A stretch of 64,000 bases of DNA, from NCBI GenBank assembly GCA_964507045.1, contig CAZDOO010000009.1, forward strand, positions 33,124 through 97,123, written 5' to 3'. Numbering within the stretch: position 1 is the stretch's first letter; each line of letters opens with the position of its first letter. Under the pieces are notes generated by a model. The model was not told the DNA's origin, made no database searches, and was given only the letters and a program-made list of their open reading frames with translations. The translations under genes were made by a program, and so were the position numbers. This DNA comes from UBA8199 sp964507045. Its GTDB lineage: Bacteria; Verrucomicrobiota; Verrucomicrobiia; Limisphaerales; UBA8199. Below are positions 17,185-24,923 of this stretch, piece by piece.

Positions 17185-19971
17185 ATGCGTCGCGATGATT
17201 CACAGCAGCAAAGCCGCAAAATGACCAACCACCTGAATCCAGTGAAGCCTAACATCCCTCATGTAACCCAAGTGATCCCGCTCCGCTCCTTGCTCTCCCT
17301 TTGGCTATTCCTCGCCCTGACCCTGCCAGCTCTGGCGAGCCTTTTTCCCGACCGGCTCAAGTGCGAATACCTGGATAACCCGCTCGGCATTGACACCCCG
17401 CAACCGCGATTGAGCTGGGTGCCAGAGTCCAAGCAGCGGGGACAGAGGCAAACCGCCTATCGGATACTCGTGGCCAGCAGCGAGAGCCTGTTGAAGGCGG
17501 ACAAGGGGGACCTGTGGGACACGGCGAAGGTAGACTCGGACCAAACGCTGCACGTGGCCTATGCCGGGAAGGCGCTTGGCTCTTGCCAGCGCTGCTTTTG
17601 GAAGGTGCGGGCCTGGGACAAGAACGGCACGGCTTCCGCTTACAGCCCGGCGGCTCGCTGGGAGATGGGGTTGCTGGCGCCGCAGGATTGGCAGGGCCAA
17701 TGGATTGGTCAAACCGCGGATACCAACTCCCTGCCCGCGCCCCTGCTGCGCCGCGTGTTCACGCTCGAAGGCAAAATCAAGCACGCCCGCGCCTATGTCT
17801 GCGGGCTCGGCTATTATGAGCTGCGCATCAATGGGAAGAAGATCGGCGACCATCTGCTCGACCCCGGCTACACGCGCTATGACCAGCGCGCGCTTTACGT
17901 CACTCACGATGTCACCGACGCCCTGCGGCGCGGCGAGAATGCCGTCGGCGTGATCCTGGGCAACGGGTGGTATAATGTCCAGACTCGGGCAGTTTGGGAC
18001 TTCCACCAGGCGCCTTGGCGAGCTGCGCCGAAGCTGCTGCTGCAATTGCGCGTGGAATATGCCGATGGGAGGGTCGAAAACATTGGCACCGACAACAATT
18101 GGAGGACGAGCACGGGCCCAATCACGTTTGACAGCATCTACGGCGGCGAGACTTACGATGCCCGCCTGGAGAAGCCGGGCTGGGACACGCCCGGTTACAA
18201 TGATTCCGGGTGGTCCAGAGCCGAGGTGGTTTCAGCCCCCGGCGGGAAACTGGCAGCGCAGATGATGCCGCCGATCAAAGCCGGCCAGACCCTCAAGCCG
18301 GTCAAGCTTACAGAGCCGAAGCCCGGCGTCTTCGTGTTTGATATGGGCCAGAACCTGGCCGGCTTTGCCGAACTGAATCTGCGGGCGCCCGCCGGCACCA
18401 AGGTCGTCATGAAATACGGGGAGCGTTTAGGCAAGGATGGCAGGCTCGACCGAGCGGACATTCAGCAGCACGTCGTCCGGGTGGATGCCAACCAGCAATA
18501 CCAAACCGACAGCTATATCTTCGACGGCTCTTCACGCACCACGCACCACGCACCACGTTTCACCTACCACGGCTTCCAGTATGTGGAAGTCACCGGCTTT
18601 CCGGGCAAACCGACGCTCGACACCCTGCGCGGCGTGTTCATCCACTCGGCGATTCCCATAGCCGGCGAGTTTGAATGCTCCAACCCGCTGCTGAACCAGA
18701 TCTGGCGCGCGGGGCGCTGGGCTTACCTGAGCAACCTGCAAGGCATCCCGACCGATTGCCCGCACCGCGAGAAGAACGGCTGGACGGGCGACGCGCACCT
18801 CGCCGCCGAGCAAGGCCTGTTCAACTACGCGCCCGCCGCCGTTTATACCAAATGGATCAACGACCTGGGCGATGAGCAGCGCCCGACCGGCGAGTTGCCC
18901 GGCATCGTGCCCACCAGCGGCTGGGGCTACAAGTGGGGCAACGGCCCAGCCTGGGACAGCGCGTTCCTGCTCATTCCCTACTACCTTTACCAGTACTGCG
19001 GTGACACGAAGGTCCTCTGCGAGCACTACGAGGGCATGAAGCGCTACGTGGATTACCTGACCAGCAAAGCCAAGGGCGGCATCGTGGACATTGGCCTTAA
19101 TGATTGGGCGCCGTTCAAGACCCAAACACCCGCGGCCATCACCTCCACCGCCTATTACTACCGCGACGCGCAGATCGTGGCGCTCGCAGCCGGGTTGATT
19201 GGGAAGGAAGCCGAGGCGCGCAAGTACAACGAGCTAGCCGCCGGCATCAAGCAAGCGTTCAACCGCAAGTTCTATCAACCCGACACCGGCCTCTACGGCA
19301 ACGGCAGCCAGACCTCGCTGAGTTGCGCGCTTTACCAGGGCCTGGTCGAGCCGGCGAACCAGGAGCGCGTGCTCAACAACCTGGTGGCGGCGGTGGAGAA
19401 GAGCAACGGCCACATTGACACGGGCATTCTCGGCGCGAAGTACTTACTCAATGCGCTGCTCGAAAACGGGCGCGCCGATGTGGCTTATCGCATCGCCAGC
19501 CAAAAGGACCTGCCGAGCTGGGGCTGGTGGATCGAGCAGGGCGCCACGACGCTCTGGGAACAATGGAACGGCAGCGAATCGCGCAACCACATCATGTTCG
19601 GCGACATTAGCGCGTGGTTCTACAAGGCGCTGGCCGGCATCAACCTCGATCCCGCAGCCCTCGCTTTTAAGTGCTTCGTCATCCAGCCGAACCCTGTCGG
19701 CGACCTGACCGCGGCTAAAGCCTGCTACGACTCCGTGCGCGGGCGCATCGTGAGCGATTGGAAGGTCAAGAATGGCCGCTTCGCACTGACCGTGACCATT
19801 CCCGCCAACACCACCGCCACGGTCAGCGTGCCGACTACCGATCTTTTCTCAGTGCTCGAAAGCGGCCATCCGGCAACCAAAGCCGAGGGCGTGAAGGGCT
19901 TTCGCGTCGAGGCAGGCCGCAGCCTGTTCGAGGTCGGCTCCGGCACCTACCACTTCAGCACGCCGCTGTAA
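17185..19971 (+). CDS. Secreted alpha-L-rhamnosidase (GH78)
   Basis: A 928-residue GH78 enzyme. After a hydrophobic signal (about residues 33-50, SLWLFLALTLPALAS) come the N-terminal beta domains, with YNDSGWSRAEV near residue 335. The alpha6 barrel follows, with TDCPHREKNGWTGDAHL near residue 525, whose acidic residues match the catalytic region, and SWGWWIEQGATTLWE near 780. It removes terminal L-rhamnose from glycosides and polysaccharides in the periplasm or outside the cell. The start at 17185 leaves a long N-region. ATG 17221 is an alternative and would place the hydrophobic segment nearer the start. Residues near 450 (SSRTTHHAPRFT) come from an in-frame 7-bp repeat. Confidence 0.9.
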   Translation: MRRDDSQQQSRKMTNHLNPVKPNIPHVTQVIPLRSLLSLWLFLALTLPALASLFPDRLKCEYLDNPLGIDTPQPRLSWVPESKQRGQRQTAYRILVASSESLLKADKGDLWDTAKVDSDQTLHVAYAGKALGSCQRCFWKVRAWDKNGTASAYSPAARWEMGLLAPQDWQGQWIGQTADTNSLPAPLLRRVFTLEGKIKHARAYVCGLGYYELRINGKKIGDHLLDPGYTRYDQRALYVTHDVTDALRRGENAVGVILGNGWYNVQTRAVWDFHQAPWRAAPKLLLQLRVEYADGRVENIGTDNNWRTSTGPITFDSIYGGETYDARLEKPGWDTPGYNDSGWSRAEVVSAPGGKLAAQMMPPIKAGQTLKPVKLTEPKPGVFVFDMGQNLAGFAELNLRAPAGTKVVMKYGERLGKDGRLDRADIQQHVVRVDANQQYQTDSYIFDGSSRTTHHAPRFTYHGFQYVEVTGFPGKPTLDTLRGVFIHSAIPIAGEFECSNPLLNQIWRAGRWAYLSNLQGIPTDCPHREKNGWTGDAHLAAEQGLFNYAPAAVYTKWINDLGDEQRPTGELPGIVPTSGWGYKWGNGPAWDSAFLLIPYYLYQYCGDTKVLCEHYEGMKRYVDYLTSKAKGGIVDIGLNDWAPFKTQTPAAITSTAYYYRDAQIVALAAGLIGKEAEARKYNELAAGIKQAFNRKFYQPDTGLYGNGSQTSLSCALYQGLVEPANQERVLNNLVAAVEKSNGHIDTGILGAKYLLNALLENGRADVAYRIASQKDLPSWGWWIEQGATTLWEQWNGSESRNHIMFGDISAWFYKALAGINLDPAALAFKCFVIQPNPVGDLTAAKACYDSVRGRIVSDWKVKNGRFALTVTIPANTTATVSVPTTDLFSVLESGHPATKAEGVKGFRVEAGRSLFEVGSGTYHFSTPL
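18533..18557. repeat. 7-bp tandem repeat CACGCAC inside the GH78 gene
   Basis: Three and a half perfect copies of CACGCAC lie in frame inside the rhamnosidase gene and encode RTTHHAPR just before the conserved FTYHGFQYVEV strand. The same kind of unit (ACGCAAC) occurs in hsdR and between iorA and iorB. Confidence 0.85.
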
Positions 19972-20046
19972 CTGAGGGCATCTGTACCCTGGTTCGGGGG
20001 TTCGGCTCTGCCATTCCGGTCCCGCCGCCCCGTCAACAGGCCAGCG

Positions 20047-21531
20047 CTAGAAAGTCATCAGGATTTCAGCGCGCAGGAAGGTCATGAGATCCTGATCTTT
20101 GTAGTAATCGCCTGACCAAACCCACTCCGCCCACAGGTGCCCGCTCAGATGGTCGCTGAACTTGTGCTTGAGGACCGCCTGGAGGTAGTGGCCGCGGAAG
20201 TTCCCATCCTGGCTGAACCGTCCCGGGGTCATGGCGCGCGTTGGCACCGACTCGGGCGCAAACAGGGCGTTGTAGGTCGCGCTGAAGGTCATGCCTTTTA
20301 TCGGGCTGATGGTCCACATGGGGCCAAACCGCCCCACGTTGTTCATCTGGGCGACCTTGCCGCTGGTTTCGTTGGCGTAGGAATAAATGTACATCTCGCT
20401 CCACCGCGGCCAGCGACCCCACAGCACGTCAAACATTTCGTCCGTGCCGGTGCTGCCGGGATCGTCGCCCGAGAGGAACTCGCCGACCAGGGCGAGCTGG
20501 TTATTGAGCCGGTCGTTGAACGCGTAAGTCAGCCGCGCGTTGGCGCCGTAAGCGTTGATGGTGCGCCAGCCGCTATCCGCCCCGCTGACCGTCGGGTCCT
20601 GCTTCGACCCGCATTGGTAGGCGCCTTCGACCCAGTACTGCCAATGTTTGCCCACCGTGCCGCTGACGCTGCCGCCGACGGTATAGATGTCAGCGTTGTC
20701 GCCGTTGGCTATCCCCCGCACGCGGGTGTCATTCTTGTAGATGAAGAAACCTCCCAGGTTCACGTTCTCGATCGAGGTGTTGCCGATGCTCAGGACCGCT
20801 CCTTGCTCGTCCTGTTCTGTCAGGTAGTAGCCGGTATACCTGCCGGCCGGACTAAAGCTGGACGAGTTGCCAATCGTCGGAATCACCTCGTCGGCATAGG
20901 CGTGCATGCTGACGTAAGACACATCGAACTTGGTCTTGATCGCCTTGGCGTCGTAAGCCGCGCGGGCTCCGTCCACGAAGAACGTCCAGGAGCCGTCGTT
21001 CGGTGTGCCGTCGAACACCAGCCAGCCGTTGCGCATGTTCAACACATCCATCACATCCTGGCGGCCCAGGGTAACGGTCAGGGGCTGATCCAACACATTC
21101 GCCAGCTTGAGGTTGGCGACGTCCAGGATGCCGTAACGCCATTCCATGCCCTCGCGATTAAGGTAAGTGCCCGGAAACGAGGGTTCCATAAAGTCTCTCG
21201 GCTCAGCGGAAACACGGGTGTTGACGGTGAGATTCTCCACCGGTGTAATCGTCGCCCAGACGCGTCCGCGGAGCCGGAAGTAATCCTGCGAATGCCGGGG
21301 ATAGGCGGAGCCGAGGGTTAGCGCATTGTCAAAGTACTCGTTCCGGATCCGAAGGTCGCCCCCCCAGCTCAGCCAGGAAGTCGGGTTCTTGATGTCCTTG
21401 ATCATCTGCTCCGTGGCGGAGAGCGTCGGCGGCGGCGCCGCGGCGGCGGTGGTTTGGGCGGTTTGAGCCCGGGCGGTCAGCAGGGTGGCACCCAGGGTGA
21501 CGATGATTACTGCATGGGCCTTGTTTGTCAT
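20047..21531 (-). CDS. Outer-membrane porin-like protein (alginate export, AlgE-like)
   Basis: A 494-residue exported protein with an N-terminal signal (MTNKAHAVIIVTLGATLLTARA) and a short proline/alanine linker. A long run of alternating beta-strand sequence ends in an aromatic residue (LRAEILMTF), the usual C-terminal signal for outer-membrane barrel insertion. Segments such as LTVTLGRQDV, NLGGFFIYKND and FKHSD-like repeats (LKHKFSDHLSGHLWAEWVW) resemble the alginate-export porin family. It probably forms an anion- or sugar-selective channel. It is convergent with the rhamnosidase gene (75-bp gap), so a role in uptake or release of sugar acids is possible, but this is inference. Confidence 0.75.
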   Translation of the reverse strand: MTNKAHAVIIVTLGATLLTARAQTAQTTAAAAPPPTLSATEQMIKDIKNPTSWLSWGGDLRIRNEYFDNALTLGSAYPRHSQDYFRLRGRVWATITPVENLTVNTRVSAEPRDFMEPSFPGTYLNREGMEWRYGILDVANLKLANVLDQPLTVTLGRQDVMDVLNMRNGWLVFDGTPNDGSWTFFVDGARAAYDAKAIKTKFDVSYVSMHAYADEVIPTIGNSSSFSPAGRYTGYYLTEQDEQGAVLSIGNTSIENVNLGGFFIYKNDTRVRGIANGDNADIYTVGGSVSGTVGKHWQYWVEGAYQCGSKQDPTVSGADSGWRTINAYGANARLTYAFNDRLNNQLALVGEFLSGDDPGSTGTDEMFDVLWGRWPRWSEMYIYSYANETSGKVAQMNNVGRFGPMWTISPIKGMTFSATYNALFAPESVPTRAMTPGRFSQDGNFRGHYLQAVLKHKFSDHLSGHLWAEWVWSGDYYKDQDLMTFLRAEILMTF

Positions 21532-21884
21532 AGGTCGTTCCTGATAAGACCGACCTCACTCCCTAAAAAGCGAACGCCGGTCCGTTGTTTCGTTTAAGGT
21601 TCTTGTCCGCACTGCCGGGCCAGCCTGCAATTACGCTCACGCCCCCGCCAGTGACGCGGCGATGATTCTAGGCTTTGGCGCAAACGTGTCCAGTACTATC
21701 CCAAAGATAGCTGCGGCCCGCCATCGACGCTAATTGCTGACATGCGAGCAAATTATGGCAAGTGCGGCCCGGGCGCGCTGCCGCCGCACCCCGCGGTTCC
21801 AGCTCTACATCCGGCCGCTGCCGGGCCGGCAGGGGGAGGCTTGATTGTATTGAAGTCCCCCCCTCATTCGGCGATGCTCCGGCC

Positions 21885-22316
21885 ATGAACGGGTTGTCCG
21901 ATGTGTTGCAGTTGCGGGTCCGCTACAGCGAGACGGACCAGATGGGAACGTTTTACAACTCGCGTGCGCTGGAGTGGTTCGAGTGCGGGCGCACCGAGCT
22001 GATGCGCCGCAAGCTGGGGATGTCCTATGTGGCCTTGGAGTCGCGCGGCGTCTTCCTGCCGCTGGTGGAAGCGCACCTGGAATTCCTGGGCGGCGCGCGC
22101 TATGACGACCCGCTCGAGGTTGCCAGCACCGTGGTGACTTCAGGGCGCGCCAAACTGCGCTTCGACGTTCAGATCCAGCACCGCGAGACCCGCCGGCCGG
22201 TGGTGCGCGGCTATACCGTTCACGCCTTCACCAATCAACAGGGCAAACCCATTCGCCCGCCCCCGTGGTTCTTGGAACTGCTGGCCCGGGCCGCGGCCGG
22301 CGCGGCAACGCTGTAA
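21885..22316 (+). CDS. Hotdog-fold acyl-CoA thioesterase (4HBT/YbgC-like)
   Basis: A 143-residue single hotdog domain. VRYSETDQMGTFYNSRALEWFE near the start contains the conserved catalytic Asp of the 4-hydroxybenzoyl-CoA thioesterase/YbgC group, followed by the long central helix and strands. The reaction is hydrolysis of a short or aromatic acyl-CoA. I used the ATG at 21885 because the 41 codons upstream look like untranslated, GC-rich leader. It lies 64 bp upstream of paaK on the same strand, so the pair may balance aryl-acetyl-CoA formation and release. Confidence 0.88.
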   Translation: MNGLSDVLQLRVRYSETDQMGTFYNSRALEWFECGRTELMRRKLGMSYVALESRGVFLPLVEAHLEFLGGARYDDPLEVASTVVTSGRAKLRFDVQIQHRETRRPVVRGYTVHAFTNQQGKPIRPPPWFLELLARAAAGAATL

Positions 22317-22380
22317 CTATTGGTTGCACACCGGCGGCCCGGCTGGCTAGGATTCCCGGGTTGCCAGAGGCTGATTGTTT

Positions 22381-23712
22381 ATGAGCAAACACACAAAGAA
22401 TACAATGGGAAAGTTCCACCCGCTCAGCGCGCCGGATTTCCTGCCGCTGCCGCAATTGCGGGATCTGCAGCTCCAGCGGCTCCAGGCCATCGTCCAGCGC
22501 GCCTATGATCGCGTCCCCCTGTTCCGCCAGCGCATGGACGAGCGCGGCCTGACTCCCCAGGACGTGCGGACGCTGGACGACCTGGCCAAGTTGCCGTTCA
22601 CCCTGAAGACCGACCTGCGCGACACCTATCCCTTCGGCCTGTTCGCCAGCCCCATGAAGGACGTTGTGCGGCTGCACGTCTCCAGCGGCACGACCGGCAA
22701 ACCCACCGTCGTGGCCTACACGCGGGAGGATATCCAGGTCTGGACCAACGTCATGCTGCGCAGCCTCGCCGCTTGCGGCCTGCATGAGGGCGACATTATC
22801 CAGAACGCCTACGGCTACGGCCTGTTCACCGGCGGGCTGGGCGCGCACTACGGCGCCGAGGCCCTCGGCGCGACGGTGATCCCGATCTCGGGCGGCAACA
22901 CCCCGCGCCAATTGATGGTGATGAAGGACTTCGGCGTCACGGCCATCTGCTGCACCCCCAGCTACTTCCTCCACCTGATTGACCAGGCCCCCGAACTGGG
23001 CGTGAACTTCAAGGACCTGCCGCTGCGGGTCGGCGTCTTCGGCGCCGAGCCCTGGACCGAATCCATGCGCCGCCGCATCGAGACCGACAGCGGCATCAAA
23101 GCCTATGACATTTACGGCCTTTCGGAAATCGTCGGGCCGGGCGTCGCGATGGAGTGCCAGTGCCAGGCCGGGCCGCACATTTTCGAGGACTACTTCTATC
23201 CCGAGATCATCGACAGCAAGACCGGCAAGCCCTGCGAAGATGGCGAGGAGGGCGAACTCGTCCTGACCACGCTCGGCAAGCAGGCCATGCCGATGATCCG
23301 CTACCGCACCCGCGACATCACCGCGCTGACCTCCGAAACCTGCGAATGCGGCCGCACGCTGCGCCGCATCAACCGCATCGGACGCCGGGCCGACGACATG
23401 TTCATCATCCGCGGCATCAACGTCTTCCCGTCCCAGATCGAGACCGCCCTGCTGAAGGTCGAAGGCGCCCTGCCGCACTACCAGATCATCCTGACGCGCG
23501 AAAAGGACCTCGACGTCATGGAAGTGCAGGTCGAGGTCACGGCGGAATTCTTCACCGACACGGTGGGCGCGATGGAGCAACTGCAGGCCCGGCTTACCAA
23601 GTCCATCGAAACCATCGTGGGCGTGCGCGCCAACGTGCGGCTGGTCCAGCCGCGCACCCTCCAGCGCAGCGAAGGCAAGGCCAAGCGCGTTATTGATCAG
23701 CGGAAAATGTAA
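22381..23712 (+). CDS. paaK: Phenylacetate-CoA ligase
   Basis: A 443-residue adenylate-forming enzyme of the PaaK family. It shows the P-loop SSGTTGKP near residue 100, the YGLSEIVGPGVAMEC motif near 245, the YRTRDIT hinge region and the C-terminal lid with RRADDMFIIRGINVFPSQIE. It activates phenylacetate or a related aryl acetate with ATP and CoA. ATG 22381 is preferred over a TTG two codons earlier. ATG 22405 (MGKFHP) is also possible. It is followed 18 bp later by a tandem ACT-domain gene. That pair, usually near indolepyruvate ferredoxin oxidoreductase, marks aryl-pyruvate metabolism, and iorBA lies 10 kb downstream on the opposite strand. Confidence 0.93.
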   Translation: MSKHTKNTMGKFHPLSAPDFLPLPQLRDLQLQRLQAIVQRAYDRVPLFRQRMDERGLTPQDVRTLDDLAKLPFTLKTDLRDTYPFGLFASPMKDVVRLHVSSGTTGKPTVVAYTREDIQVWTNVMLRSLAACGLHEGDIIQNAYGYGLFTGGLGAHYGAEALGATVIPISGGNTPRQLMVMKDFGVTAICCTPSYFLHLIDQAPELGVNFKDLPLRVGVFGAEPWTESMRRRIETDSGIKAYDIYGLSEIVGPGVAMECQCQAGPHIFEDYFYPEIIDSKTGKPCEDGEEGELVLTTLGKQAMPMIRYRTRDITALTSETCECGRTLRRINRIGRRADDMFIIRGINVFPSQIETALLKVEGALPHYQIILTREKDLDVMEVQVEVTAEFFTDTVGAMEQLQARLTKSIETIVGVRANVRLVQPRTLQRSEGKAKRVIDQRKM

Positions 23713-23730
23713 TCCCGAGGAGAACCAACC

Positions 23731-24171
23731 ATGAAAGTCAAACAGCTCTCATTGTTCCTGGAAAACAAGCCCGGCGCGCTGAGCCGCCCCATCAAGCTGC
23801 TCGCCAAAGCGAAGCTGAATATTCTGACGCTCTCCATCGCCGACACCCAGCAGTTCGGCATCCTGCGCTTCGTCGTGCGCGACTGGGAGAAAGCCAAGCG
23901 GCTGCTGGAAAAAGAACAGTTCGTCGTTAAGGTCTCCGACCTGGTCGCCATCGAGGTGGCCAACGAACCCGGCGGCCTGGCCGACATCCTGCTCGCGCTG
24001 GAGCGGGCCGGGGTCAATGTCGAATACATGTACGGCTTCACCCTCCGGGCCGAAGGCAAGGGCGTGCTGGCGTTCCGCTTCGACGACCCCGACAGCGCCA
24101 TCGCCTCCCTGCTGGCCGCCGGCATCAACCCCATCCGCCGCGTGGACCTGTTCAACCGGTTGGAGGGCTGA
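23731..24171 (+). CDS. Tandem ACT-domain amino-acid-binding protein
   Basis: A 146-residue protein of two ACT domains and nothing else. The first begins KQLSLFLENKPGALSRPIKLL and the second VAIEVANEPGGLADILLALE. Each has the conserved N-x-P-G that binds an amino acid between strands. Small stand-alone ACT pairs are typical partners of paaK and iorAB and probably sense an aromatic amino acid to tune the pathway. A good ribosome site (GAGGAGAA) sits about 8 bp before the ATG. It is the last gene before 750 bp of non-coding sequence and the restriction operon. Confidence 0.9.
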   Translation: MKVKQLSLFLENKPGALSRPIKLLAKAKLNILTLSIADTQQFGILRFVVRDWEKAKRLLEKEQFVVKVSDLVAIEVANEPGGLADILLALERAGVNVEYMYGFTLRAEGKGVLAFRFDDPDSAIASLLAAGINPIRRVDLFNRLEG

Positions 24172-24923
24172 AGCCGATATTTAGCCGCTGAACCAGCGGA
24201 CGTGGTGCGGCCTGCCAGCGGGAGCCCGCCCGGCCCTGCAAACCGAGCCGTGCTGGAACTCCTGGCATCCGAGAGGAACTGGCGGTACAGCTTGCCGAGC
24301 AGGCTTTCCCGAACGCTGCAATTGCGCGCACCATGCCGATGGCGCGATTGAACAGGGCCTGAAGCAGAACTGCAAGGCTGCCTATGGTATAAAACAGGTA
24401 TAGTCCTTGAGCCGCTCCGGAAGTGTATGCCCATACTCTCCCGCTATAAATCTGGCTCAGCACCGATTTCCGGGGAACGCCGACGAAATCTCGTCATCGG
24501 TTCGGCTCGACAGCCACGAACCAGCAGGGTTCCGGGCTGACGCCACCCCCCTCTCCACTCCCTATCCTCACCGTCACCTCACCGTCACCTCACCGTAGTA
24601 CCTCTGCAAACCTTGCAGAGGTTCAACGGTGAGGATACGGTGAGGTGACGGTGAGGTGAGCCAGCAGAGAGGGTGGTATTCAGGCAGGGCGGCAATGCAA
24701 GCAGGCGGGCCGAGGGGACCGGCAGGAGTGAGGCTGAAGAACCCTCCCTGTCTCAAAATGGGACAGGGCGCCCCATGCAGAGCGGGAGATATCCCCTACG
24801 GAAAGGCAGTTGGACGCGTCCGGTTGCTTTCGGTCTGACCGTATTGGCCGGGGGCGAGCCTGCGGGTGACGGCTCGGCAGATGTGTGGATAGTGAGGACC
24901 GACACCGGCCCGGAGTTCTGAAG
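24172..24923. other. 750-bp intergenic region at the edge of the restriction operon
   Basis: No credible gene: both strands hold only short, low-complexity frames. It carries one long palindromic repeat (24562-24660). It lies between the ACT gene and the 3' end of hsdR, so it marks the left boundary of the restriction-modification block. Confidence 0.6.
24562..24660. repeat. Palindromic repeat related to family P, built of 11-bp units
   Basis: The left arm is nearly three tandem copies of CTCACCGTCAC. The centre is a perfect 9-bp stem CCTCTGCAA/TTGCAGAGG with loop ACC (24601-24621). The right arm is the complementary series, GGTGAGG units up to 24660. The unit CTCACCGT is shared with the palindromes at 2541-2609 and at the right window edge, but the core sequence is different. 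The copies therefore look like members of one family with interchangeable centres. Confidence 0.85.

Noticed and set aside
24172..24561. Possible transposase or small gene between the ACT gene and hsdR
   Set aside because: No frame shows transposase motifs or plausible composition.
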